Shown here piece after piece: positions 39,771 through 49,179 of a DNA stretch of 57,355 nt. The stretch's first letter is position 1. Each line of letters opens with the position of its first letter. The position numbers and the translations under genes were made by a program. The notes beneath the pieces were generated by a model that was not told the DNA's origin, searched no databases, and saw only the letters and a program-made list of their open reading frames with translations. The DNA is from an uncultured Clostridia bacterium (GTDB taxonomy: Bacteria; Bacillota; Clostridia; Oscillospirales; Ruminococcaceae), in the NCBI GenBank assembly GCA_947175385.1, contig CAMWMN010000002.1, positions 1 to 57,355 on the forward strand. Reading direction: 5' to 3'.

Positions 39771-40615
39771 TTAACACATTCGGCGAGTTTCACATAGTCC
39801 TCAAGGGTCAACTCTTCGGGACGCGCTGTGGGTTTGATTCCGAGTGAGGAGAGCGTTTCGGCAAGTTCCGCTTTCGAGCGCTCCAACTCTGCGGACAGAG
39901 GATTTACAAGCTGCTTTCTCCGTTGGGAAAATCCTGCGCGGATAATTCTGAACAACATCTGCTCCTCGGTTTCGGGGAGCTTTTTCGTGTTGTCAATATC
40001 CAGACTAATAACCGCGCTGTCCACATTTGGACTGGGCATAAAGCTGCCGCGGTTCACACGGAACAGAAGTTTAGGCTTGCTGTAATAATTCACTGCGTAG
40101 GTAATCGCGCCGCAGTCGCGCGTTCCGGGCGCAGCGCAAAGCCTGTCTGCGGCCTCCTTTTGAACCATAACCGTCATCGCTTTCACGGGCAGGCGGCTCT
40201 CCAACACGCGCATTATTACGGGCGAGGTGATGTAATACGGCAGATTAGCGCAGATTACCACCTTCCTGTCGCCGAATTTCTCCGCAATTAGTTTCGCGAG
40301 GTCGGTTTCCATAACGTCCGCGAAAACAACCTCAACGTTGTCAAATTCCGCGAGTGTTTCTTCCAGAATCGGTTTCAGAGAGGTGTCGATTTCCACCGCA
40401 ATTACTTTGTCACAGCGGCGGGCAAGCTCGGTGGTGAGAACTCCGACTCCCGTGCCGATTTCCAGTGCGCAGATTCCCTTTTCGCAGCCGCCAAGCTCCG
40501 CGATTTTCGGGCAGACCGCGGGATTTATAAGGAAGTTCTGCCCCAACGATTTCGTGAATGAAAATCCGTGACGCTCAAACAAATCCCGGATCACGCCGAT
40601 ATTTGTAAGCTCCAT
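39767..40615 (-). CDS. rsmA: 16S rRNA dimethyladenosine transferase RsmA (KsgA)
   Basis: RsmA dimethylates two adjacent adenines near the 3' end of 16S rRNA late in 30S assembly. The 282-aa product has SAM motif I in ALEIGTGVGVLTTELA, motif IV CANLPYYITSP, and the C-terminal PSPNVDSAVI and FSQRRKQLVNPL blocks. Start ATG overlaps the dCMP deaminase stop by 1 nt, implying translational coupling. Confidence 0.97.
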   Translation of the reverse strand: MELTNIGVIRDLFERHGFSFTKSLGQNFLINPAVCPKIAELGGCEKGICALEIGTGVGVLTTELARRCDKVIAVEIDTSLKPILEETLAEFDNVEVVFADVMETDLAKLIAEKFGDRKVVICANLPYYITSPVIMRVLESRLPVKAMTVMVQKEAADRLCAAPGTRDCGAITYAVNYYSKPKLLFRVNRGSFMPSPNVDSAVISLDIDNTKKLPETEEQMLFRIIRAGFSQRRKQLVNPLSAELERSKAELAETLSSLGIKPTARPEELTLEDYVKLAECVK

Positions 40616-41100
40616 CAGTAGCCCTCGCTTAAATTCAAGCTGTCATCATTTTCGATCCAGTCATTCACGAAGAAAATCTTATACTCCGCAGGTGAAACGC
40701 GGACAACCACTTGCTCGATACCTGCGTTGATAATCATTCGCTTGCACATCGAACATGGTTCTACGTTGCCGTCCAGCGTGCCTGTTGACGCGTCAAGGCA
40801 GGCGAGGAACAATGTGGAGCCTATCATCTCAGAGCGCGGCGCGGAAATAATACAATTCGCCTCTGCGTGCACCGAGCGGCACAGCTCATACCGCTGCCCC
40901 CGCGGAACATTCAGCTTTTCGCGCGTACACACACCGCTGTCCGAGCAGTTGATTCTGCCGCGCGGAGCACCATTGTAGCCCGTGGCAATAATTTCGTCAT
41001 TATGCACGATAATCGCGCCGAAATTCCGCCGCAGACAAGTTCCGCGCTCGGCGACCGTCTGTGCGATGTCCAGATAGTAGTTATTTTTGTCAACCCGCAT
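40615..41100 (-). CDS. dCMP deaminase (ComEB type)
   Basis: This enzyme converts dCMP to dUMP for thymidylate synthesis. The 161-aa product has the zinc site HAE (His78, Glu80) and PCSMC (Cys116, Cys119), with NGAPRGRINC upstream, as in the dCMP deaminase/ComEB family. It is not next to comEC or comEA here, so a competence role is not implied. It lies between the TPR gene (23 nt upstream) and rsmA on the same strand. Confidence 0.93.
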   Translation of the reverse strand: MRVDKNNYYLDIAQTVAERGTCLRRNFGAIIVHNDEIIATGYNGAPRGRINCSDSGVCTREKLNVPRGQRYELCRSVHAEANCIISAPRSEMIGSTLFLACLDASTGTLDGNVEPCSMCKRMIINAGIEQVVVRVSPAEYKIFFVNDWIENDDSLNLSEGY

Positions 41101-41123
41101 AATTTGCGTTTCGCCCTTCTTTG

Positions 41124-41516
41124 TTATTTTTTGCGTTTGTTCATCTGCTTTGAGATGAACGCCTTGTTCTGAACCGGCTTTCCAACAAGCGGCGCGTCGC
41201 CGGGTCTTTTCGCGGGAGCAGAAGTCATCTGAATCTTTCCGTCAAATGCCGCGATATACGTTTCTGCGATATTGAGCTGTTTCGGCAGCGAATCCGTGCG
41301 GCGGCAATACTCGATAACCTTGTTGAACTCCGCGCGGGATTCCTCGACCCGACCGAGATTCGCCAAAAGCTCACCCAATACACAGGTAAACTGAATAGCG
41401 AAATTCTCGTTATCCTTCGCGTTCTCCTCCGCGATTGCCTCGTTAAGCTCCCTTACCGCGTTGTCGTAACTCTCAAGATTGATAAACTGGATTGCCATAT
41501 CAAAATGAATGTTCAT
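41124..41516 (-). CDS. Small TPR-like protein
   Basis: The product is up to 130 aa. Residues 1-90 form paired helices with tetratricopeptide character (AIQFINLESYDNAVRELNEA, then LGELLANLGRVEESRAEFNK). A basic, Pro-rich tail ends FISKQMNKRKK. It probably mediates protein contacts; partners are unknown. Two starts are possible: ATG at 41516, and ATG at 41498 (MAIQF). Neither has a good ribosome site. The second lies 25 nt from repeat copy F, close to the 21-23 nt in the six other copies, so it may be the true start. It is the first gene of a promoter-operator-led operon with dCMP deaminase and rsmA. Confidence 0.75.
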   Translation of the reverse strand: MNIHFDMAIQFINLESYDNAVRELNEAIAEENAKDNENFAIQFTCVLGELLANLGRVEESRAEFNKVIEYCRRTDSLPKQLNIAETYIAAFDGKIQMTSAPAKRPGDAPLVGKPVQNKAFISKQMNKRKK

Positions 41517-41523
41517 TTTAATA

Positions 41524-41633
41524 GCAAATCCGAAAGCGCACAGATGAAATCCGCAAAGCGGATTTCATCTGTGCTTGCTTAGCGCCACGGTTTACGCTAC
41601 GCGTGCATCGCGCCGCTCGCATTTCGAATTTGC
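41524..41633 (-). repeat. Branched palindromic element, copy F (upstream of the TPR gene)
   Basis: In the transcript strand the outer stem is GCAAATTCGAAA with TTTCGGATTTGC (41524-41535), 12 bp including one G-U pair. The first arm starts GCGAGCGGCGCG and is less regular than in other copies; the second is a perfect 17-bp hairpin GCACAGATGAAATCCGC with a 3-nt loop, nearly the same as in copy A. The spacer after it (TATTAAAATGAAC) keeps the ATTAAAAT part but has lost AAGGAG. Confidence 0.75.
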
Positions 41634-41696
41634 ACTTCACCCCTTTTCGTTTATTTTAATTATTGTGTTCCGGGACTTCACCCCAGTTACTTTGTC

Positions 41697-41726
41697 TATA
41701 ATAAAAGCATTTATGCTTTTATTATA
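41697..41726. promoter_or_regulatory. 30-bp palindromic operator over a promoter
   Basis: TATAATAAAAGCAT and ATGCTTTTATTATA are perfect 14-bp arms around TT. The right arm contains the -10 box of the minus-strand promoter, and the palindrome reaches past the predicted start. This is the expected layout of a repressor operator. No regulator gene with an obvious link lies next to it. Confidence 0.65.
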
Positions 41727-41749
41727 CCACGAAAAAACAGATTTGTCAA
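41721..41749 (-). promoter_or_regulatory. Consensus sigma-A promoter of the TPR-dCMP deaminase-rsmA operon
   Basis: On the minus strand, TTGACA (41744-41749) and TATAAT (41721-41726) are exact consensus with a 17-bp spacer. The leader of about 200 nt contains repeat copy F. Confidence 0.88.
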
Positions 41750-41877
41750 TTATCCGCGAAAAGTTTTCATAAAATCCTTTCCAAATGCGACATAATCCAC
41801 CGCTAAAATATGGTAATATAAATTAGCAGTATTCTGCAAAGATGTAAAAAGACGTAAATGGGGAAAGGAAATTAAAA

Positions 41878-44145
41878 ATGGAGAAGTTAAGATTCAAAAC
41901 AGGGGAGTTTACTCGTGAAACAGCGTTTTCACACTGGATCGATTTCGCGAAAAACGGCGCTGTATGGGGGATTCTAACGCTGGCAATGGAGCTTGGAGCA
42001 TCAGCATTTTCTGCGGTTCCGGACGCGGCAGCTCTGGCGGCGGGATTGTCGGGGCTGGGCGCAGTGTGCGCGTTTGTGGGCGGTGCTGTCGGGGCGCTGA
42101 TTTATGGATTTCCAAACGCGATGATTGGACTTGGGGCGTTGGCGATCGTCCTTGTAGCACGGATTATTCCCGATTTGGGCAAGCCAAAGCTCCGCGCGGC
42201 GGAACGCTGTGTGGCAGCGGGCGCGGCGGTTCTCTTTTCCCGTATTGCCGAAACCTCAAATACCGCTGAACTTCTTTCGGTAATCGTGGCGGCGCTCTCT
42301 TCGGCAATTTTTGCGCTGTGCGTATGTATACTGCGCGATTCCGCCAAGCTCGGCGGATTTGACATAACCGAACCGCGCGACTGTGCGCTTGGCTGTATAG
42401 TAACCGCTCTTGCGTTCTCGGCGCTGGGCGCTTTGGATTATAATGTGATGAACATCGGACGGATTCTGCTCGGATTCGTGCTGTTGGCGCTAACGGCGCG
42501 GCGCGGACTGTCGTGGTGCGCCGTAGTCGGGATCCCGGCGCTGTTAGGTTTATGTGCCGCGAATCCCCAAATCGGAGCGGGGGGTGCTGTTATCGCGTTT
42601 TCGGCGGCGGCGAGCTGCGCGTTTACGCGATTCGGGAAGTCCGCACGCGCCGTGGGGTTTGTGTTCGCGGCGGCGATTTCCACGGTTATCACGGGGATTG
42701 ACGAGGGTTCGTGGCGGATTTTGCTGGAATGCGCGATTTCTGCGGCGGCATTTTCGTTCGTGCCGGTTGAGAAAATCGGCGCGTCCGAGGGAGATTTTTC
42801 GGACAGCATAGTGGCTATGATGCTCCGCGAACGTTTGAATTTTGCCGCAGAGGCAATCTCGGGTATCGGTTCGGGAATCTCTGCCGCTGCCGAAACGCTT
42901 GACCGCCGCTACAACACCAATTTCGACCAGATTGCGGATCGCGCCGCCGACCGCGTTTGCCGCTCCTGTCCAAATTCGATGGTGTGCTGGGGGCGGAAAT
43001 ACGAGCAATTCCGCGAGGAATTTGGGCGGCTTGTGACGCAGCTCCGCACGGGGTTCGAGCTGACGGAGTTCTCGCTCTCCGCCGAATGCGCCGAGGAGTG
43101 TGTGAATCCCGGCGGCGTGGCGAAGGCGATTACGGCGGAATATTCGCGTTACATATCCGCGAAACAGGACGAGCAGCGTATCCGCGAGATGAGAAGAATC
43201 TATGTCGACCAGCTTGAGGGCATAAAGGATATTCTGCGGGATATGGGGAATATTAAGTCTGATGTCAACTCCGTTTCGCGCAACAAATCCGCCGAGCGCC
43301 GCGCCGAAAAGCTGCTGCGCGAGAGCGGCGTGGAATATCCGCAGGCGTTTGTGATGTTCGACAGGCGCGGAAAACTTCGCTTTGAGGCATACGGCTCAAG
43401 CGAACCCGATATTCCGCGGGAGCGGCTTGGCGATATACTGGAGAAAGCACTGGGGCGAAATCTGGAGCTGCCCGAGGTTTCGGCGGGGAGCGGGCGCTGT
43501 CGGATTACCGCGACAGAACGGACGGCACTCTCTGCGAAGGTGGGCGCGTATCAGATCCCGCGTGGGAAAAACAACGTCTGCGGCGACTGCTACGACACAT
43601 TCACCGACCCACACGGAGATTTGTACATAGTCCTCTCGGACGGCATGGGTACGGGCAGCCGCGCACGGGTAGATTCCGCTATGGCGTGTATGGTGCTCTC
43701 CAAGCTCTTGAAAAGCGGAATCTCGCTGCCTGCGGCTCTGGAGATCGTCAACACGGTGATGATGGTGAAATCCGCAGACGAGAGCTTTGCCACTCTTGAC
43801 ATATGCAAAATCGACCTGAACACCGGCGAATGCGCGGTATATAAGGCGGGAGCGGCAACGACCTACATAAAGTCCGCGGATAAGTTGGTGCGCGCCGTTT
43901 TGTCCTCTCCGCCGGCGGGAGTTGGCGGAAAACTCTCCGTGCCGGTTCAGCGTTTTACTGTCGGCGCGGGGGACGTTATCCTGATGATGACGGACGGCGT
44001 TGTTCCCGATGAGCAGTGGCTCTCTCTTGAGCTTTCCAAGCCGTGTGAGCCGTGCGAGTTTTCCGAGCGCGTAGCCAAAGCCGCGCGGCGCTCCGATGTT
44101 CGTGACGACGACATCAGCGTTATCACCGTTGCCGTCGGCAGATAA
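41878..44145 (+). CDS. spoIIE: Stage II sporulation protein E (SpoIIE)
   Basis: SpoIIE is the membrane phosphatase at the sporulation septum that dephosphorylates SpoIIAA and so activates sigma-F in the forespore. The 755-aa product has about ten N-terminal membrane helices (about 28-300), a central regulatory part with a Cys-rich turn (CRSCPNSMVCWGR), and a C-terminal PP2C-type domain with SDGMGTG (about 587-593), MTDGV (near 705) and DDDIS. Its presence indicates an endospore former. AAAGGAAA precedes the ATG. An imperfect Spo0A-box-like TGTCGCA lies on the minus strand near 41787-41793, which is suggestive only. Confidence 0.93.
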   Translation: MEKLRFKTGEFTRETAFSHWIDFAKNGAVWGILTLAMELGASAFSAVPDAAALAAGLSGLGAVCAFVGGAVGALIYGFPNAMIGLGALAIVLVARIIPDLGKPKLRAAERCVAAGAAVLFSRIAETSNTAELLSVIVAALSSAIFALCVCILRDSAKLGGFDITEPRDCALGCIVTALAFSALGALDYNVMNIGRILLGFVLLALTARRGLSWCAVVGIPALLGLCAANPQIGAGGAVIAFSAAASCAFTRFGKSARAVGFVFAAAISTVITGIDEGSWRILLECAISAAAFSFVPVEKIGASEGDFSDSIVAMMLRERLNFAAEAISGIGSGISAAAETLDRRYNTNFDQIADRAADRVCRSCPNSMVCWGRKYEQFREEFGRLVTQLRTGFELTEFSLSAECAEECVNPGGVAKAITAEYSRYISAKQDEQRIREMRRIYVDQLEGIKDILRDMGNIKSDVNSVSRNKSAERRAEKLLRESGVEYPQAFVMFDRRGKLRFEAYGSSEPDIPRERLGDILEKALGRNLELPEVSAGSGRCRITATERTALSAKVGAYQIPRGKNNVCGDCYDTFTDPHGDLYIVLSDGMGTGSRARVDSAMACMVLSKLLKSGISLPAALEIVNTVMMVKSADESFATLDICKIDLNTGECAVYKAGAATTYIKSADKLVRAVLSSPPAGVGGKLSVPVQRFTVGAGDVILMMTDGVVPDEQWLSLELSKPCEPCEFSERVAKAARRSDVRDDDISVITVAVGR

Positions 44146-44160
44146 CAGTTTACAGTTAAT

Positions 44161-44238
44161 AGTTGACCTAAGTCTTGGAAACAGCGCTCCGCGCCAAAGG
44201 CGCGGTAAGCATTGTCCAAGACTTAGGTCAACTGTTTT
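44161..44238 (+). terminator. Long terminator after spoIIE
   Basis: AGTTGACCTAAGTCTTGGA (44161-44179) pairs perfectly over 19 bp with 44215-44233, enclosing a 7-bp hairpin CCGCGCC/GGCGCGG; GTTTTGGTGTTTTT follows. The stem is unusually long for a terminator. Confidence 0.75.
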
Positions 44239-44393
44239 GGTGTTTTTCACAAAATTAACAGGTTTTCAACAATACAATCAGTGAATTGTGCATATGTAAA
44301 CCAAATGTATTCCGTTTTCACAAAAATCTTTGTGAAAAATAAACAAATTGAAAAGAAAAAAATGACATTCTTCATAAATTATTAACAAAGTAC

Positions 44394-44422
44394 TTGCAAA
44401 ATTTTACAATGTATGTTACAAT
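44394..44422 (+). promoter_or_regulatory. Sigma-A promoter of the glgB-glgC-glgD operon
   Basis: TTGCAA (44394-44399) and TACAAT (44417-44422) with a 17-bp spacer. The stretch from 44239 to the promoter is AT-rich and shows nothing else. Confidence 0.8.
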
Positions 44423-44428
44423 ATGATT

Positions 44429-44601
44429 AAAGAAACACGTGTTGAATCGAGAATTTTTGGTGATAATAATCAAAAAAATAATGACGTGTTTTTACATGAC
44501 GCGGCTTTTCGCACGAGGTGTGAAAGCGCTTTTACACCTTTGTAGCGCAGCGAAGCAAGCGGCGCGGAAGCCGCAAATTTTAAGATGGAGGTAAACGCAA
44601 A
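44429..44601 (+). promoter_or_regulatory. Leader of the glycogen synthesis operon
   Basis: The leader is about 170 nt. AAACACGT near 44432 can pair with ACGTGTTT near 44484, followed by TTTTAC. A hairpin AGGTGTGAAA/TTTTACACCT lies near 44517-44540. A stretch GCAAGCGGCGCGG near 44554 resembles the first arm of the branched elements, but the rest of an element is missing. AAGATGGAGG precedes the glgB ATG. No known riboswitch was recognised. Confidence 0.4.
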
Positions 44602-46680
44602 ATGGCAATCACAGTTCCCGAAAAATACAACGTTCCGCTGTACCTGTTTCATCAGGGCGAGAATGCGCACGCGTATGATTTTTTCGGCTCACACAAGGAT
44701 ACTGAAAACGGTAAATCCGGCGTAATATTCAGATGCTGGGCTCCTCACGCTAAATCCGTGAGCGTTGTTGGCGACTTCAATCACTGGGACAGAACACAAT
44801 GCTTCATGAATAAAATCAGCGACGGCGGAATCTGGGAGGTCTTTGTTCCCGGAATCAAGCAGTTCGATAATTACAAATACAGCGTAGAGGCCCCCGACGG
44901 GCTTATCAAGCTGAAAGCAGACCCTTATGGCTATCATATGGAGCTTCGCCCGAACACCGCGACCAAGTTCTACGACCTTGACGGTTACTCTTGGAAAGAC
45001 AAGAAATATCAAGACGAGTTGGTGGAAAAGAACATCTATGAAAGCCCCATCAATATCTATGAGGTGAATTGCGGCTCGTGGAAACACAAGGACGGCAGAG
45101 AGCTGAGTTATCTTGAGCTTGCCGATGAGCTTATTCCATATATCAAAGAGATGGGCTATACCCATATAGAGCTTATGCCTATTGGCGAGTATCCATTTGA
45201 CGGCTCGTGGGGGTATCAGCAAATCGGATATTTCGCGCCAACATCTCGTTTCGGCACTCCGCACGACTTTATGGAATTTGTGGATAAATGCCATCAGGCG
45301 GGAATCGGCGTTATCGTGGACTGGGTGCCCGCGCACTTCCCGAAAGACGCGGCAGGTCTGTATGAATGGGACGGCGAAAGCTGTTATGAGTATGCTGACC
45401 CGTTCCGCCGTGAACACAAGAGCTGGGGCACACACATCTTCAACTGGGGACTTCCCGAGGTGCAGAGTTATCTTGTTTCCAATGCGAATTACTGGGTAGA
45501 GAAATACCACGTTGACGGACTGCGCGTGGACGCGGTTGCATCTATGCTGTACCTCGACTATGACCGCCGTGACGGCGAGTGGCGTCCGAACAACAAGGGC
45601 GGCAAGGAGAACCTTGAGGCGATTGCGTTCCTGCAAAAGTTGAACGCCGCTTTATTCAAGGAACACCCCAACCTCTTGATGGTTGCCGAGGAATCCACCG
45701 CGTGGCCGATGGTTACAAAGCCCGCAGACATCGGCGGACTCGGTTTCAACTTCAAGTGGAATATGGGCTGGATGAACGATATGCTGCGGTATATGAGTAT
45801 GGATCCGCTTGGACGTCCGTATAACCATAACCTCGTTACATTCTCGTTCTATTACGCGTTCTCGGAGAACTTCGTGCTGCCGATAAGCCACGATGAGGTT
45901 GTTTACGGAAAGTGTTCGATGCTCGATAAGATGGGCGGTCCGCGCGAGTTCAGATTCAACTCTATGCGGACGTTCCTCGGATATATGATGGCTCACCCCG
46001 GTAAAAAGCTGATGTTTATGGGTCAGGAGTTCGCGCAGTACAAGGAGTGGAACTTCCAGACTCAGCTCGACTGGGAGGTTTTGGAGTTTGAGCCGCATTA
46101 CAAGTATCACGAGTATGTGAAGGTGCTGAACAAGTTCTATAAGGATACCCCCGCACTGTGGGAGTGCGACACAAGCTGGGAGGGCTTCCATTGGATTTGC
46201 GCAGACGACAGCCAGAACTCCGTTATCGCGTTCCGCAGAATCGCCAAGAACAAGGACGAAATCATTGTTGTCTGCAACTTCCAGCCTGTGCGTCACGAGG
46301 TGTACGAAATAGGTGTTCCGTACTTCGCGGATTACGAGGAAATCTTAAGCTCGGATGACGTTGAGTTCGGCGGCAGCGGCATTAAGAACGGCACGATCAC
46401 CGCTGTGGAAACACCTATGCACGGCGAACAGTACAGCATTTCGATCGATGTGCCGCCGATGTCGGTGCTGTTCTTCAAGCCGAAGAATATTCGTGACCCG
46501 CAAGCGGCGGTTGAGGTGGAGTTTGCCGAGGTTTCCGCTGAGGAAGTAAAGGACGCGGAAGAGAAACCTGATAAGCCCGAAAAGGCGGCAGAGGATAAGA
46601 AATCCGCGAAACCCGAGGAAAAGCCCGCAAAATCAGAGGAGAAACCCGCAAAATCTGCGGATAAGGAATCGGTAAAGTAA
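44602..46680 (+). CDS. glgB: 1,4-alpha-glucan branching enzyme with charged C-terminal tail
   Basis: GlgB makes the alpha-1,6 branches of glycogen. The 692-aa product has a CBM48-type N-terminal domain (to about 130) and a GH13 core with GLRVDA (nucleophile Asp310), VAEEST (acid/base Glu363) and ISHDEV (Asp431), then the C-terminal beta domain to about 620. Beyond it is a tail of about 60 residues made almost only of Lys, Glu, Pro, Ala and Ser, with near-repeats of KPAKSEE. Such a tail is not part of the enzyme fold. glgC follows 40 nt later on the same transcript. Confidence 0.96.
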   Translation: MAITVPEKYNVPLYLFHQGENAHAYDFFGSHKDTENGKSGVIFRCWAPHAKSVSVVGDFNHWDRTQCFMNKISDGGIWEVFVPGIKQFDNYKYSVEAPDGLIKLKADPYGYHMELRPNTATKFYDLDGYSWKDKKYQDELVEKNIYESPINIYEVNCGSWKHKDGRELSYLELADELIPYIKEMGYTHIELMPIGEYPFDGSWGYQQIGYFAPTSRFGTPHDFMEFVDKCHQAGIGVIVDWVPAHFPKDAAGLYEWDGESCYEYADPFRREHKSWGTHIFNWGLPEVQSYLVSNANYWVEKYHVDGLRVDAVASMLYLDYDRRDGEWRPNNKGGKENLEAIAFLQKLNAALFKEHPNLLMVAEESTAWPMVTKPADIGGLGFNFKWNMGWMNDMLRYMSMDPLGRPYNHNLVTFSFYYAFSENFVLPISHDEVVYGKCSMLDKMGGPREFRFNSMRTFLGYMMAHPGKKLMFMGQEFAQYKEWNFQTQLDWEVLEFEPHYKYHEYVKVLNKFYKDTPALWECDTSWEGFHWICADDSQNSVIAFRRIAKNKDEIIVVCNFQPVRHEVYEIGVPYFADYEEILSSDDVEFGGSGIKNGTITAVETPMHGEQYSISIDVPPMSVLFFKPKNIRDPQAAVEVEFAEVSAEEVKDAEEKPDKPEKAAEDKKSAKPEEKPAKSEEKPAKSADKESVK

Positions 46681-46720
46681 TTACAGCTCCGTAGGAGCTG
46701 CGTATATTGGAGGATGCATT

Positions 46721-47926
46721 ATGAACCATATTAAAAAGGAATGCGTTGCTATGCTTCTCGCGGGCGGACAGGGCAGCCGTCTGTACGCTTTGACGCAGGA
46801 TATGGCAAAACCCGCCGTGCCTTACGGCGGCAAGTACAGAATTATTGATTTCCCGCTGTCCAATTGCGTGAATTCCGGAATTGACACGGTGGGCGTGCTG
46901 ACTCAATATCAGCCGATGGTACTTAATGAGTACATCGGCAACGGTCAGCCGTGGGGACTTGACAGAGCGCACGGCGGAGTGCACGTTCTGCCGCCGTATG
47001 AAACCGCTCTCGGCAAGAGCTGGTATTCCGGCACAGCAAATGCCATCTATCAGAACATCAGCTTTGTCGACCGCTATAACCCGGAATACGTGGTTATTCT
47101 GTCGGGCGACCACATATATAAGATGGACTACTCTAAGATGGTGGACTTTCACAAGGAGAAACAGGCGGACGCTACTATTGCTGTGTTGGAGGTTCCGTGG
47201 GAGGAGGCTTCGCGGTTCGGAATTATGACCGCCAAAGAGGACGGCACGATCACCGAGTTTGCGGAAAAGCCCAAGGAGCCTAAGTCCAACCTTGCTTCTA
47301 TGGGAATTTACGTGTTCTCGTGGTCTAAGCTGCGTCAATACCTCATCGATAACGAGAACGATGAGGGCGCTGACAAGGACTTCGGCAAGAACATAATCCC
47401 CGCAATGCTGGACAATAAGGAAAAGATGGTTGCTTACCATTTTGACGGCTATTGGAAAGATGTCGGAACAATCGACTCTCTGTGGGAGGCGAATATGGAC
47501 GTTCTCGACCCCAAAGTGCCGCTGGATCTGTTGGACGACAGCTGGAAAATCTACTCGCGTAACCCCGTTATGCCGCCGCATTATGTAGGTCCTCAGTCGC
47601 GGATCGAGAACTCGATGATTGCCGAGGGCTGCGAAATAAACGGAATGGTTGACTTCTCCGTGCTGTTCGCGGGAGTTACCGTTGAGGAGGGCGCGATTGT
47701 ACGCGATTCGATTATTATGCCCAACACGGTTATCAAGAAAGGCGCGGTTATCGAGTACGCGATAGTCGGCGAGGACTGCGTAATCGGCGAGGGCGCGCAT
47801 ATCGGCGAGCGTCCCGAGCTTATTGAGGACAAGTCGCAGTGGGGCGTTGCCGTAATCGGGCATCACGTGGACGTTTCGGCGAATGCCGTTGCTCCGCCCA
47901 AGGCTATGATTTCCAAAGATATATAA
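46721..47926 (+). CDS. glgC: Glucose-1-phosphate adenylyltransferase GlgC
   Basis: GlgC makes ADP-glucose, the committed step of glycogen synthesis. The 401-aa product has the nucleotide-binding LAGGQGSRL (13-21), the [19 protein letters not shown] block, [10 protein letters not shown], and a C-terminal left-handed beta-helix. It keeps the catalytic residues, unlike the following GlgD. In Firmicutes the active enzyme is commonly a GlgC-GlgD complex. TTGGAGG lies before the ATG, and glgD starts 18 nt after the stop. Confidence 0.97.
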   Translation: MNHIKKECVAMLLAGGQGSRLYALTQDMAKPAVPYGGKYRIIDFPLSNCVNSGIDTVGVLTQYQPMVLNEYIGNGQPWGLDRAHGGVHVLPPYETALGKSWYSGTANAIYQNISFVDRYNPEYVVILSGDHIYKMDYSKMVDFHKEKQADATIAVLEVPWEEASRFGIMTAKEDGTITEFAEKPKEPKSNLASMGIYVFSWSKLRQYLIDNENDEGADKDFGKNIIPAMLDNKEKMVAYHFDGYWKDVGTIDSLWEANMDVLDPKVPLDLLDDSWKIYSRNPVMPPHYVGPQSRIENSMIAEGCEINGMVDFSVLFAGVTVEEGAIVRDSIIMPNTVIKKGAVIEYAIVGEDCVIGEGAHIGERPELIEDKSQWGVAVIGHHVDVSANAVAPPKAMISKDI

Positions 47927-47944
47927 TGAGGAGGATTGTTTGAT

Positions 47945-49069
47945 ATGGCAAGTATGGCTAACGTTTTGGGCTTGATTTTTGCTAATATGCACGAACAAAC
48001 CTTACCCGAGCTTACCAAGGCAAGAGCGATGGCGAGCGTTCCGTTCGGAAGCAAGTATAGGCTGATTGACTTCCCGCTGTCGGGAATGGTCAATTCCGGA
48101 ATCACCCAAGTGGGAATTATTACCAAGACAAATTATTACTCCCTGATGAACCACCTCGGAATGGGCTCTGAATGGGATTTGGCACGCAAAACAGGCGGAC
48201 TGCACATTCTGCCTCCGTATGGGCGCGAAAACGCGGTAATGTACCGCGGCAGACTCGAGGCTCTCGCGGGAGCAGCGGAGTTTATCCACGAAAGCAACTG
48301 TGAGTACGTTGTAATGACGGACAGCAACGTTGTGGCGAACATTGATATTAAGCCGATGGTGGATTTCCACGAGAAAAACGGCGCGGATATTACCTGCGTT
48401 TACGGAACGGGATTTTACACCACTGAGCGCGCGCAGACTCAGACGGTGCTGTGCGTGGACGAGAACAACACCGTGTATGATGTGTTGGCAAGACCGTCAA
48501 TCAGCGGCGAGATGAACATAGCGCTGAACATCTATGTTATGCGCAGAAAGTTCCTTGAGGAGCTTATTCGCGAGAGCGAGTGCCGCAGTCTGTACAGCTT
48601 TGAAACGGATATTCTCCAGCACAAGCTGCACGATTACAAGATTATGGGATATAAGTACAATAAGTATTTCGAGGTTATCGACTCGATGAGAACCTACTAT
48701 AAGGCGACTATGGATATGATGAAACGCGAAATCTCGCATGAGATGTTCTCGCTTGACACACCGATTTACACCAAGGTTCGCGATGTTGCTCCCGCGAAGT
48801 ACGGGATCGATTGCTCCGTAAAGAACTCGCTGATTGCGGACGGCTGCATAATTGAAGGAACGGTAGAAAATTCCGTACTGTTCCGCGGCGTTAAGGTCGG
48901 CAAGGGCGCAATTGTTAAGAACAGTATTGTAATGCACGGCGCGGTAATCGAGGAGAAGTCCTCGTTTATTGATGCGGTTGCCGACAAGAACGTCACAATC
49001 ACGAAAAACCGCACCATTACAGGCTCTGTGGACTTCCCTGTGTATATCTCCAAGGGCGGAGTAGTATAA
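47945..49069 (+). CDS. glgD: Glucose-1-phosphate adenylyltransferase subunit GlgD
   Basis: GlgD is the non-catalytic partner that raises the activity of GlgC. The 374-aa product aligns to GlgC along its length (SKYRLIDFPLSGMVNSGI, GGLHILPPYG), but the N-terminal GGxGxRL nucleotide loop is replaced by FANMHEQTLPEL, as in known GlgD proteins. The start at 47945 is chosen because GAGGAGG lies 9 nt upstream. It is the last gene of the operon, ended by the stem at 49129-49162. Confidence 0.95.
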   Translation: MASMANVLGLIFANMHEQTLPELTKARAMASVPFGSKYRLIDFPLSGMVNSGITQVGIITKTNYYSLMNHLGMGSEWDLARKTGGLHILPPYGRENAVMYRGRLEALAGAAEFIHESNCEYVVMTDSNVVANIDIKPMVDFHEKNGADITCVYGTGFYTTERAQTQTVLCVDENNTVYDVLARPSISGEMNIALNIYVMRRKFLEELIRESECRSLYSFETDILQHKLHDYKIMGYKYNKYFEVIDSMRTYYKATMDMMKREISHEMFSLDTPIYTKVRDVAPAKYGIDCSVKNSLIADGCIIEGTVENSVLFRGVKVGKGAIVKNSIVMHGAVIEEKSSFIDAVADKNVTITKNRTITGSVDFPVYISKGGVV

Positions 49070-49128
49070 GAGCGTGTTCTAACTTTTGATGTTTTCATAC
49101 ACATTTTGTGTACCTCCTTTCATAAAAT

Positions 49129-49162
49129 TCCCCCCGCGGTTATCCGCAGGGGGAGCTTTTTA
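49129..49162 (+). terminator. Terminator after glgD
   Basis: CCCCC-GCGG pairs with CCGC-A-GGGGG, with one bulge, and is followed by CTTTTTATTTT. It also faces the end of the convergent zinc-ribbon gene. Confidence 0.8.
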
Positions 49163-49179
49163 TTTTGGGGAATGCGCTG

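Noticed and set aside
46475-47998. 507-codon minus-strand frame opposite glgC
   Set aside because: It is antisense to a certain enzyme gene, with no start signal and no family match.
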